In this document: positions 1-10,465 of the stretch, piece after piece | Layout: the number at the start of each line of letters is the position of its first letter | Numbering within the stretch: position 1 is the stretch's first letter | Assembly: GCA_003254885.1 (NCBI GenBank) | Contig: QANT01007335.1 | Location: forward strand, 1-64,000 | Source: Purshia tridentata | Lineage: Eukaryota; Streptophyta; Magnoliopsida; Rosales; Rosaceae | DNA length: 64,000 bases | Direction: 5' to 3' | Notes under the pieces: model-generated | The model's database searches: none | Told to the model about the DNA's origin: nothing | Seen by the model: the letters and a program-made list of their open reading frames with translations, nothing else | Position numbers and translations under genes: made by a program

Positions 1-962
1 GGCAATGAACCTTCTAGATTGTTGAAATGAAGGAGAAAGAATTTCAACTGAGAGAGCTTCCCAAAATGGAAAGGTAGCACACCACTCAATTGATTATAGT
101 AGAGGTCAAGGATTGCGAGGTTGGTGAGGTTGACAACTCTATCATTAACGGCTCCATAGATCAAATTATCAGGTAATGAAATTTCTTCAATTGTTGTAGC
201 ATTATACATATCTTCTGGAAGTACTCCTAAGAGGTTATTGTAACCAGCACGAAAAACTTGGAGTTTGGAACACTCCCCTAGTCCACGAGAGATACTGCCA
301 TTGAATTTATTGTTGGAAAAATCCAATTGCCTAATCAAGGGAGAATAGTGGAGACACACAGAGGTTGGGATAGAACCAGAGAACGTATTTTTTCTGACAC
401 TGAAACTAGTCAAATTTCTAGCTTGGCGGAAGAATGAAGACGGAATTGCACCATGGAAATGATTGCTGGAAAAATCCACTATCCGAATACGAGATGGTAA
501 AGAAAACGGTAGCTCTCCATAAAGAAGGTTAGAGCTCAAATCAAGGATCTCAATACAATTCAAAGACAAGAAGAATCGAGTTTGATCAAGTTAAGCATAA
601 ATTGAATTGTGGGAGAGATTCAAGTATTTGAGATGTGTGAGATTTGAAAGTAAGAATGAGGGAAAAGTACCTGATTTGAGTTTGAGGCCTTTAGAGGGTA
701 AGTGCATATGTGTGACCCAACCATCCGGATTACAAGTGATGCCCTCCCAACCGCAGCAATTGAATGAAGTCCAGTTTAAGGAAGGGGAAGACATAGTGAG
801 GGCGAAGGATAGAAGAGAGCTGCATTCGGTTTGGTTGACTACATATGCATGAATATTTGTGGTAACAATAGAAGGGAATAAGATCATGATCATGAGAAAA
901 AAGCCTTGTGCCATTTTGTGATCTGCAGGCTGCACTAGCATGCTTCTTTGTGGATATGCCAT
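1..962 (-). pseudogene. PSY1R-like LRR receptor gene, 5' part with an in-frame stop; runs off the left edge
   Basis: The first 123 codons, from 962, hold a hydrophobic signal peptide (about residues 17-40), an LRR N-terminal cap with the NCCGWEGITC motif, and a first leucine-rich repeat (LNLSHNSIY). A TAA follows at 591-593. The same frame then stays open to position 1 and encodes about 195 more residues of LRR, including DLSSN, FSVRKNTFSGSIP, FRAGYNNL and LDLYYNQLSG. The order of repeats matches the N-terminal ectodomain of Arabidopsis PSY1R (tyrosine-sulfated glycopeptide receptor), as I recall that sequence. Family role: plasma-membrane receptor kinase for sulfated peptides. The transmembrane and kinase parts would lie outside the window. 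The stop sits where relatives read a Gly-Ser-Leu step, so this copy is probably broken, unless the stop is an assembly error. A related receptor-like protein without a kinase is the alternative. Confidence 0.72.
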
Positions 963-1353
963 TAGTATGTTAGATTTAGAATCCTGATCACAATTAGTGT
1001 GTATTTACACTGGAGAAAAGAAGTTAAAGAGTGAAAAGCAAAGCCAAAAGAAAAGGCTCTAATTTTCTTTTGCCTTTTTGACTTGAAAATGATGCTTAAT
1101 ACAAATTTTCCAAACCCCTCGATACGTTACTAATGGATACATGACTGAAACTTGACAGCAATCCTTACTTTCTAGTGGGTAAGAGAAACGTTCGGGCAAG
1201 GGAGTGGCTATATATGTCTAAAGTTCTAAACTAACCCATAAAGCAATGTTTGTTTATAATTAGCTAATAATAAAACAACTATAAAATGGTCTCATTTGAT
1301 GGGTTGAACAACAAACAGTACATTGACCATTTGGTTGGGTATATTTTACGGGA
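963..1353. other. Intergenic, promoter side of the LRR receptor gene
   Basis: AT-rich sequence upstream of the minus-strand receptor gene. I see no open reading frame or structured RNA. It should contain the receptor promoter, but no clear TATA box stands out. Confidence 0.4.
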
Positions 1354-2286
1354 GGAGATTTTCACACTCCCCTTTTCTCCATTTGCACTCTTTTTTGTTT
1401 TTTAATTCTTTTTATATATTTTTATTAATTAGAATACCAAATCTACCCTGAATGACTTTTGACTTTTAAAATAACTTAATTTCTATGCAAAATAAATTCA
1501 ATGGTTAAAAGAGTTTTGGATTTTTTTTTTGTATTAATTTCCACTTGTGCATGACTCATTATCTTTCTATAATTCTCCTCTTCATACATTTAAAAACACT
1601 ATAATCTTTTCTTGCCTTTAGCTAATCTTTGCGTCATCTCTCTTTGCTTGCTAAGCCACCATGGATTTCTTATTTCCAATCTAATGTAATTTAAAAACAT
1701 AAATATTATAATTGAAAAACACATGCAGGTGTAGAATCATACATTACAATATATTAGGCTAATGGGGTTGGTCTAGTTTGGCCCTTTAAATCATGCATGT
1801 GGCATTACAAACTATTTATGTGGAAATGGATATCAGAAAAATGTGTGCAACTGTTCATGTTGAAGAGGCAAAAGTTTCATCCCATTAACAACTCATTTGT
1901 ATGACTGTTTTCCAATCTAATGTAATTTAAAAGCATAAATATTAGAATTGAAAACACATGCAGGTTGACAAAATAAGAAATTCATGGTGGCTTAGCAAGC
2001 AAAGTGAGATGACGCAAAGATTAGCTAAGGGTAAGAGAAGATTATAGTGTTTTTAAATGTATAAAGAGGAGAGTTATATATTATGAAAGATAATGAGTCA
2101 TAATTGGCAATTAATACAAAAAAAATCTAAATCTTCTATACATTGAATTTATTTTGCATAGAAAGTAAGTTATTTTAAAAGTCAAAAGTCATTAGGTAAA
2201 TTTCGAATTGTAATTAATAAAAATATTAAAAAAACAAAAAAACAAAAAGTAGTGCAAATGGAAAAAAGAGAAGTGTGAAAATCACC
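1354..2286. repeat. Long-TIR foldback element (MITE, possibly Mutator-type)
   Basis: Two inverted arms of roughly 300 bp (about 1354-1670 and 1975-2286) start and end with GATTTTCACACT and its complement. They stay alignable through motifs such as TGACTTTTGACTTTTAAAAT, GCTAATCTTTGCGTCATCTC and GCTTGCTAAGCCACCATG. The loop carries a direct repeat of about 58 bp (near 1672-1730 and 1910-1967). There is no transposase reading frame. Long terminal inverted repeats without coding capacity fit a non-autonomous Mutator-like foldback MITE. I could not define a target-site duplication with confidence, so the family is uncertain. Confidence 0.7.
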
Positions 2287-2877
2287 TTCTTATTTAAATA
2301 TATATTTTTATGAAAATTAGTGTCTAGTATTGACAATTACAAAATAGTTTTATAATATTAGACCATTAAAATACAGAAATACATTGATCCTTGAGTAAAA
2401 ACTTACAAAAACTTACAAAATACACGCTCTGATCACCCAACGACTGTTTACGCAAAGATGAAAGGAAAAGTTTACCAATGTTGCAATAAATTATAAAAAC
2501 TGCACTTGAATTATGATGATATTGATAGTTTTCCATATTCCCTTTAATTATAAGCCATTTATTTCATAAATACACGATGACATTGATATTTGACATATAC
2601 ATCTTTTTTGATAGGAGATGAATGAGTTGGCCAACCACCAGCTTTGGATTAATAGGAATTTTAAGTACCCCAAGCCCAGTGGATGGAACTTGCTTGTCTA
2701 CTCCTCTCCTTTATGAATAAGGATGAACAATGGATTGGAATCAAACTCGTTATTCATCTTCTCATGAGTTTTATACACAACCTCGTAAAAATAAGAACAA
2801 TGTAACCATATAATGCAGTAATGCAGATTTCAGGCCAAATCCAGAAACAATAGCACAAAATAAAGAATGACTATGGA
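2287..2877. other. Intergenic between the foldback element and the PSP 3' end
   Basis: AT-rich spacer without a supportable gene. The end nearest 2877 should be the 3' untranslated region of the phosphoserine phosphatase gene. Confidence 0.4.
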
Positions 2878-5695
2878 TCAAAGGAGTACAGGCTCTTCTA
2901 AGGAACTTATCAAGTCTTCGAAATTAAAAACAAGCCAATTGGCCATTTTTGCAACAGCCTCTCGAAGTTGAACGCCAGCATAACAAATGAACAAGTCGGC
3001 ACCAGCAGGTTGACGGGCCCGGTTATAAAGAGAAATGATATTGGATGGAGAACTTCATGTGTCAACTTAAAGAAAATATTATTACAGTGATCATGCTTAG
3101 ATATCAGCGAAATGTACATGACACTTCACTAATTTTGACAACCATCCTCAAAAGTTGATTTCAATTGACAGAATTGAAAGGATCCTGATTCTTGGCTCTT
3201 CCTTTGCTTTTGCCCCAGAATATTGGACCAGTCTATTTATCAGGTTGGTTTAGGATTATCATTTAGTTGTAAATGTATGGCTGCATGCTAATATGTGAGC
3301 CACAGCAAACACAAAACAAAACTTTTTGTGAGATAGGCGTTTGAGAGTAATTTACTTACCTCAAGATCAGTTGCACCATCTCCAATCATGACTACTTTCT
3401 TGTAATTATGAGCCTGGAAAACCAGTTTAATATATAAGCTTTGCAAGCAACACACTTGACAAATTGAACAAAAGGCTAAAGACCAACCTTCCTTATTTGT
3501 TGAACTGCAGTGGCTTTTCCTCCGCTCCTAGAAGTGGGCTCCTTTTTGTCAAAATCCAGAAACTCCCCAGAACTTCCAAACAGCAGCTGACTGGCAAACA
3601 CATTTTCAGGTGGTATCCCAAGAATTGATGCAACAGGCTTTAGAAGAAGTTAACTTGATTAATAATTACAATATAAAGAGAGGATTTGAAAATTCAATTC
3701 ATTCTCCATCATAAGCTAATTCTATATTTATATATGAGATCATGTGTAGGAAGCTCTATATGAGTCTCATAACAATGAAAACCCCCCGCACCACAAACAA
3801 AAAGGAGATTCAGTCAGGTTAAGCACATGGCATTTTTAAATTGTTTATGGATGGGGCCTTCTTGTCTGGAGAGTTGTCAATATGTAGGCCTATAACACTA
3901 TTCAATATCATCAAGATGAAATTACTACAAGTGACTCCGTTTATATTTATAATCTTCTACTGATAAATGATAAATTAGACATACAAGTAGCAATAGAACT
4001 GAGATGCTCATTTATTCAGAAACATACTTTGATCATTTGGCGGAAGCCTCCAGAGACCAGGTAAACGTTGGTGCTATTAGCCTTCAGCTTCTTGACTAAC
4101 TCATCCATGCCAGGAGAAATCCTACATAAAAATGTACACCAAGACTAGATTCAGAAAAATTTTGGTCATCAAATTCCCAGAACTGCAAATGGTAAATTGG
4201 GCTCCAAATCATTTCATTTCTGCCCTCTCACCAACATCCCTTAACCGTAAGCATATATAAATATTGAAAGATCATTGGCTTAACAGTGTAGAAGAACTAT
4301 TATATCATGAAATCATGCCATTATAATAATGACCATTACTCAATGGCTTTGCTTAAAACAGGTACTCCAAAATCTTGGCCCTGAGACTTCAGAATTCAGG
4401 GACAGTTACAGTGTTCACTTTTGAGAAACCTGAGAATATGGTCCGTGCATAACATTTTTTCAAACAATGTCACAGAAGATTTCAAGTAAAATCTTTTCAT
4501 GATTTTAGATATTAAGTACATATCAGTTGGAAAAATTCCAAGCAGACTATTTCAAAATGTAAATAAAAAGACCAGGGAAAACAATAGAAGAAATGGTTAA
4601 GTAAATGATGTGCTTGTCAATGCTGTAAAGCAGCAGGTGCCAGCTGACCTGAAGGAAAATACAATACATCTTTCAAAAGTTATGAAGACCAAAAAACACA
4701 TCCCCAGTTAAGCAAATAGGAAGGCAACATATACTCAAGAGAACTGAAAGAAGCACTCCTACCTTGGGGGCCTCTTTTCAAGAAAATCTTGGACTTGAGA
4801 AAGGGAAGGATTGAACAAAGATAGTCTGGCAGCTAAAGCATCCTCAAAAAGTACTGAACCATTCATTGCCCTGGCAAGAATGGGAACTGCAATCAGAGCT
4901 GAAAATTCTACAATAAACAAATAAAATCAATTCCAATAACTGGCCCCAACCTAGCAGTCCATTCTGAAACAGCCTTTCCAGCTCCACAAAATTCTGCAAG
5001 TTCATCAATGCCCTCATCGAGGCAACCGTGCTATCCACATCGAAGCACACCGCATCAGCACTTCTCCATACATCAAGGACCTCTATAAACATTAAAATAA
5101 AACCATCAACCAAGTCCATATCGTTCTGAAAGTTTCAAGACTTATCTCTTTTTATCTTCTTCCTTCTATTTCTAATTCAACAACCCAATCCATAAGCTTA
5201 TACTCTAGCCTAAGTGGGGCAATGGTCCTTTAGTCTTTGAACATCAACTCCAAACTTAATTTAACTGTATCAGTTCAATGCTCCAACAAGCTATAGTCCC
5301 ACACTTTGTACCAACTAAATAGTAAATATACATATATTTTTCAAAACTAAGTTTTCAGTTCCAATGAATCAAAATACCATACTAAATTCACAGTGAACCC
5401 ATGGTTTTCCTAAAACCAATTTTAAACCACAGATGCAAATACAAAATTCCTAGATGCAGTCAATCAGATTACCTGTGGGTGGTAGGCTGTTGTCAAAGTG
5501 GCTCAATGTGGAGGAGGCTTCTAATGGTTGACTTGAAGCAGCAACTGGGTTGAATAATTTGGAAGTTCGTTCTATCCCAACTTGACTATACAAACTTTTT
5601 GCAAATCGCAGTGGTGTAGGAATGGAAGGAAGGTCATTTTGCCTAAAATGAGTACGAATTGGGGTGATTCGTGACAAACCCAGCAACCCTTCCAT
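2878..5695 (-). CDS. PSP: Phosphoserine phosphatase, chloroplast (7 coding exons, two apparent lesions)
   Basis: Coding exons by frame: 5473-5695, 4951-5082, 4763-4870, 4028-4121, 3488-3637, 3360-3413 and 2878-3018. The enzyme removes phosphate from 3-phosphoserine, the last step of the plastid phosphorylated serine pathway. Visible parts: a plastid transit peptide (about 70 residues from MEGLLGLS), the HAD nucleophile motif FDVDST, the LVSGGFRQMI motif, the lysine in SRSGGKATAV, and the GDGATDLE motif. The expected product is about 300 residues, the usual plant length. Two oddities: exon 2 lacks one T just after the DST codons (near 5025), which shifts the frame, and the total exon length is one base short of a multiple of three. 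Also, the last exon is preceded by GG at 3019-3020 where AG is expected. Everything else is intact. Either the copy is recently broken or the assembly has errors. Identity is certain; function is not. Confidence 0.85.
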
Positions 5696-6300
5696 TAATA
5701 TCTGTCTCCAACAAATCAAAAATAACAATCATAAGAAAAAGATATCCTTTCAAACAAGTTCAATAATACTAACATTATATTCAATTTTTTTGTTCAATTA
5801 ACAAAACTCAGCGATCCAATTCTTCAAAACCACGAATTAAGAGAACGCATAACTAAAAATGTTTAATTTAACACAATTTGACCAAAATGAATGCATATAG
5901 ACGTGCATAATACATACATGAATAAACTTGTATAGTACCACCTTAATAAACGAAAACTTGAGTAGAAACTAGTAACTAAACATAATTTATACTATAGACC
6001 ACCCATATAGTATAAACTTATTTCTTTTCCATCACATTTTCCCAGGAAATAAACAGAGGGAAAAATGTCATAAGCAGTCTCAAACATATATTCATGAACG
6101 AAACTTGAAAAGGGACACCAAAAAAAAAAAAAATGGAGAAGAACACAAAATGAAAAATTCAAAAGAAGTAAAACGGAAGTTTGAAATGCAAGTTACCGCT
6201 GTATATAACTGTTTTTGTTTTCCCTTCTCAGATCTAACAGCTACTTTCTTTCTCTTTGCTTTTCGGTTTTCTGTTGCTCGCTCCATCCTCTAATAATGTT
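5696..6300 (-). promoter_or_regulatory. PSP 5' untranslated region with a probable leader intron
   Basis: On the minus strand, an acceptor-like CAG lies just before the PSP start (about 5703) and a donor-like CAGCG/GTAACT lies near 6199. This suggests a leader intron of about 0.5 kb. A pyrimidine-rich stretch above 6200 fits a plant 5' leader. This is inferred only from splice-like sequence. Confidence 0.4.
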
Positions 6301-7554
6301 TGGTAAAATGCAGTACCCAAAGAAAAGTTCGGTTCGGTACCGATATGCCCAAACCGACTGCCAACAGACAGAGAGGGAAGCGACGGCAAGAGAGAGAGCT
6401 GGAACCGATGGAGGTGGTGGGGTGTAAACGGCATCGGAGATGATGGGCTTCTGGGAAGCGATTGATAGCAGAGAGAGAGTCCAGATCGAAATGAGACACA
6501 GAGAGTGAGGCGCTTGCCGCTCTTCTCTCTGCGTAGGGATCCAGTGTGGTGAGGTGCATGATAACCTCACGCACCCTAAATCGAACAGTCCACATTACTC
6601 CACGTATTAAAATTTTAAAAATTAAAAAATTAGAATTAAATACCAAATACCAATAATTTTTTCAGCAAAATAGCAATACACTCATTTTTTTAAGTTTATA
6701 TACTAACTTAGAATAAGACATTTTAGAAGTGTTCGGTGATTTTCTGTTAGTTTTTTTATTTGGTTCGGCAATCACAATTTACAAAAATTCAAAGTTTATT
6801 AGAATTACTTTTTGATTTTAGATTGGGGGATGAAGTCCAATAAGTTAAAGACTAAAAATTAAAGTTTAAGCTTCATAAATACTTAAAAAACAACAAATTA
6901 GTAAAAAATTATGACTATTGGACAGTCATAGTTGGGTTTGTTAAAAAAAAAAAAAATCTCACGAGCACTTGGCATTGTTCACCGAGCACTCTTTATGTCT
7001 CTCAAACACTCAGTACTATTCTTCGAGCACTTAGTAAACAATAATAAGTGCTCAGTAGAACTATGTCTTTTAAAGTTTATACCTAAACTAAAATTGAGAA
7101 TCTAAAATGAAATGACAAACTTTTTTATAGTTAAAACATTGAAATTTGGTACCTAAAGTCAACAAATCTTTTAAAAATTGGTTTAGTATTGGTAACCGAC
7201 AGTTTGGTATACCAAAAACTGTTTTGAAGTCTTAATTTGGTTCAGTTATACTATCAATATCGAAAATTTAAAAAAAAAAAATGAACCGAGCAATATGGTT
7301 TCGATCAGTTGGTCGATATATCCTTTGAAAAAACCCACCCCTAAGTCGAATAATGTAGAGGGGCAGTTTGATCGGTAATAAAATGCTCTGATTTTGGTTT
7401 GTGTATGGGTGAGCAAACCTATGATTAAATTTGAGTTCGTCATGATTTACGGGTTAAAAATGTCTTTGTATGTAATATGTATGCTATCTATGTTTCTAGC
7501 ATTTACTTATTAATGTTACATTCTTTTATGTAAACTTTGATTCATGTTTGGTAG
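6301..7554. other. Intergenic; AT-rich, with a possible hAT-type transposon end near 7345
   Basis: There is no supportable gene. On the minus strand, the region from about 7355 down to 7190 starts with TAGGGGTGGGTTTTTTC and continues through CGGTTCATTTT and a TTTTTGGTATACCAAAC stretch. This resembles ends of plant hAT elements. I found no matching second end, so it may be a truncated element. Confidence 0.35.
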
Positions 7555-9430
7555 GGATGCAACAGTCACCAGAGTTTGCTAGTGAGCTACTAAGAGCTTT
7601 AAGGGGAAGAAGGTTTCGCAATTTTCATATACCAAAAGGAGAACTGCATAGTTTCTGGTGTCGTATGAGTTATGACTGACCCTTGCTTCAATTAGAGGAT
7701 ACAGATTTTCTTTGACCTTTAATAATCCTCATTTAAATTCAATACAAAAGCCTAGCTAGCTTCAAATTATATAATAATGATAAGTTTATGGATGGCAAGA
7801 ATTTTATTAATTGACCTTTTTTTAAGGTTGTAATTCTTTTCAGGTGTGACAGAACATGAATGGAAGAATAACAAAGATATTAAGCAGGTAACTGTGTCAT
7901 GAAAAAAACACTCTTTTAGAGCTACATGATTGTAATTAACTTTATAATGTCAAGTATACTGATTTTTCATAGCAATTGCTTGGAATTTTGGGCACTGTTG
8001 CAGACTATCATAATTCATACTAAGTACGTGCTTCTACAAATAAGTTGTCTTTGACCCATGAGGAAGCAGAGGACTATGCTGTTTTAGTCATGGAATTGCT
8101 TGACACTGAAAACCAGGCTATGTTGAGGTATAAACTCTCTGATAATTAAAATGAATCTTAATTCTGCAGATTGTACCATGTTAAAATCATTACTTATGGG
8201 CCAATCACTATGACATACACATTGACTTTTTAAAGTTTGTCACTAACTTTTGCAGCTCCATCAATTTGAGACTCTTCAAAGTGAGCTTCTCAAAGGGTTC
8301 CTTTTCTTCTTTTTTGGGCCAACAAAGGGTTCCTTTTCAGCTAATCTCTTATCAATCAGACATAATCCATATCACAATATTGACCCATTTCAAGAGCCAA
8401 GTGTAAGACTGAAATTTTATTTCGATCCTATTGGAGACGTGCATGGATAGTTTTGTATTGGTTGATCGTATGCACTATTCACTTGGAAATTTATTCAATA
8501 TCGCCATAGAGCAGCTTTTCAAGTCATGGGGTACTGCCTATCCACTGCCAAAGCCAAAGGTGCTGCTGAAACCCTGAAATTCAACATGGCTCTAGTTCTC
8601 CTCCCTGTTTGTCATAATAAAGTTACGTGGCTTCGCAAGAGCTGTTCCATCTGCTCAATCATTCCATTTAATAATATCAACTTCCACAAGGTAATTTGGC
8701 TAATAGCTTCGCTTTGGTGGTAGAACACTTACCTTTGACTATAACTAGGATTCGACAAATGCTATAACTAAGAATCTTATAGTTTTGTTATGCAGTGCTA
8801 TAAATATCTGATGTGGGATTCTTTTTCGGTCTGAGATGTGGGATTTTATCCTCAAGATTAACAATCACAATGCAACATTTTGTATTGCAGTCTATACTTA
8901 CGTTTGTGGTGTATATGTAGCTGATTGCAGGAGGGATAGTAGTTGGAGTTATCCTACATGGTGGTGCTCACTTTGCTTGTGATTTGCCAAGAATTAGTGA
9001 GTCTGATAGTTTAATCTTCCGGCAAACAATAGCTGCCCGATTCGGGTACCATCAACCATCATGCTTTGAAATATTAGCACTGTGATATTAATCTTCAAGG
9101 AAAGGTTGTGTCCCTCAAATTTCAAAAAACAAAAAGGTTTTTAGGAACCTGAGTGGCATGTACATATTCATTCAGTGCCCTCGAATTTCACCATTTGAAT
9201 GGTATGTCAGTATCGCACTTCTCTAACCATTCATCTGTATCAGAATTCTGTTATAAACCAAAAGTTACTTTGGATGCCCATAAACTGAACTTTCCATATT
9301 AGCAACTAGGCCAATGTATTTTGAATTCCGTTTTTTTTCTTCTTTCTTTTCATTGTCAGGCACCCATTTTCCCTAAATTCAGGACCAGAAGATGACTGGC
9401 AGAAAATGAGTGTCTGGACATTTTCTTGGT
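7555..9430 (+). pseudogene. Decayed respiratory burst oxidase (RBOH, NADPH oxidase) gene
   Basis: Pieces of an RBOH protein appear in the right order, separated by intron-like sequence. They are SPEFASELLRALRGRR (7555-7670), CDRT with MNGRIT (7844-7887, EF-hand region), ASTNKLSLTHEEAEDYAVL (about 8022-8127), a long piece [20 protein letters not shown] to NFHK (about 8480-8690), GGIVVGVILHGGAHFACDLP through FGYHQPSCFEIL (8918-9080), SGMYIFIQCPRISPFEW (9144-9210) and HPFSLNSGPEDDW (about 9360-9400). RBOH enzymes make apoplastic superoxide from NADPH. Here the frames are interrupted, the haem-binding segment after GYHQP jumps straight to the FAD-domain start, and the NADPH-binding half is missing. 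No working product is possible. The parent gene is not in this window. Confidence 0.85.
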
Positions 9431-10465
9431 GTTTTGAAAAGTTTTAACAGCATTTTTCTGATGTCGATCTAGATGCAGATAAAGTTTAGAACAACTCAAG
9501 TTTAGTACGCTGCTGAGCTGAAGCTATTAGTTGAATAATATATACTTATTGACTAAGTGAATAGGACATCTGTTCTCATTTATAGTTATTTGTTCATTTG
9601 TGTTCATTTTGGGTGCTTTAAAAGTACCAATCATTTTGCAAACCATGGATGACGTGCTCAAATTTGAACAGATGGTTACATCTTTTCCTATTGTTAAGGA
9701 GGTTTTGGGTTCATCTATTAAGGGTTAAAGGAAATTCCCATCATTTTCTAAAATGAACTAATATGTGATACCAATAGTTTGTTAATCAACAATAGAACCG
9801 CTATAAAGATGAAATTATTCAAAGATATTTGTTTGCGCTTCATATAAGCAGGCATGAGAAAATTGGTCTAAGGCCCCTTATTTTTCTTTGAAATGTGATT
9901 GAGAGACTGAATGGCTTCTATTGGATACAAAGAATACAATATGTATGTCATTTGCTGGAATATTCTTGTTCTTTACAACTTTACATTAATCCCCACGAAG
10001 ATTAGATTAATGTATTGGACTTCAGGTTCAGAGGGAATTAATGTGTTCAATATAAACCTTCTGCAAATGGTGCAAGTTAAAACTCAGTTAGGATATATAG
10101 AACTCCCCACATATACTGCATTACACAGTAATTGGGAAAAATGGTCTCTCCAGCGACGCTTTTTGAACTATCTGCTTTCTTTTCTTGTTCAGGGAAAATT
10201 ATTATTATATTTACAAATGACTATGTCATGAACATGATCTCTGGTAGTACTCATTTACTCACAATAGTGGTAAACTTGTTACATATTTCCTCTTATACTG
10301 TGTTTGAGTCATTGACACCTGCAGATAGAAGTTCTGTACCATGCCACTGCAATCTTGGCAACTTGACTGTAAAATTATGATGCCAATGTCTTGTTGGACA
10401 GCAGCAACACATTATTATCATTATTAAAGTATGTGACTGACTGACTGGCTTGGGTCTCAAATTTT
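9431..10465. other. Intergenic
   Basis: AT-rich, with no protein I recognise. A plus-strand reading frame at 9911-10231 has no family motif and looks accidental. The right end should be the 3' untranslated region of the neighbouring minus-strand gene. Confidence 0.4.

Noticed and set aside
9911-10231. Plus-strand open frame of 106 codons
   Set aside because: No family motif, unusual composition, and no splice-linked partner; likely chance in AT-rich DNA.
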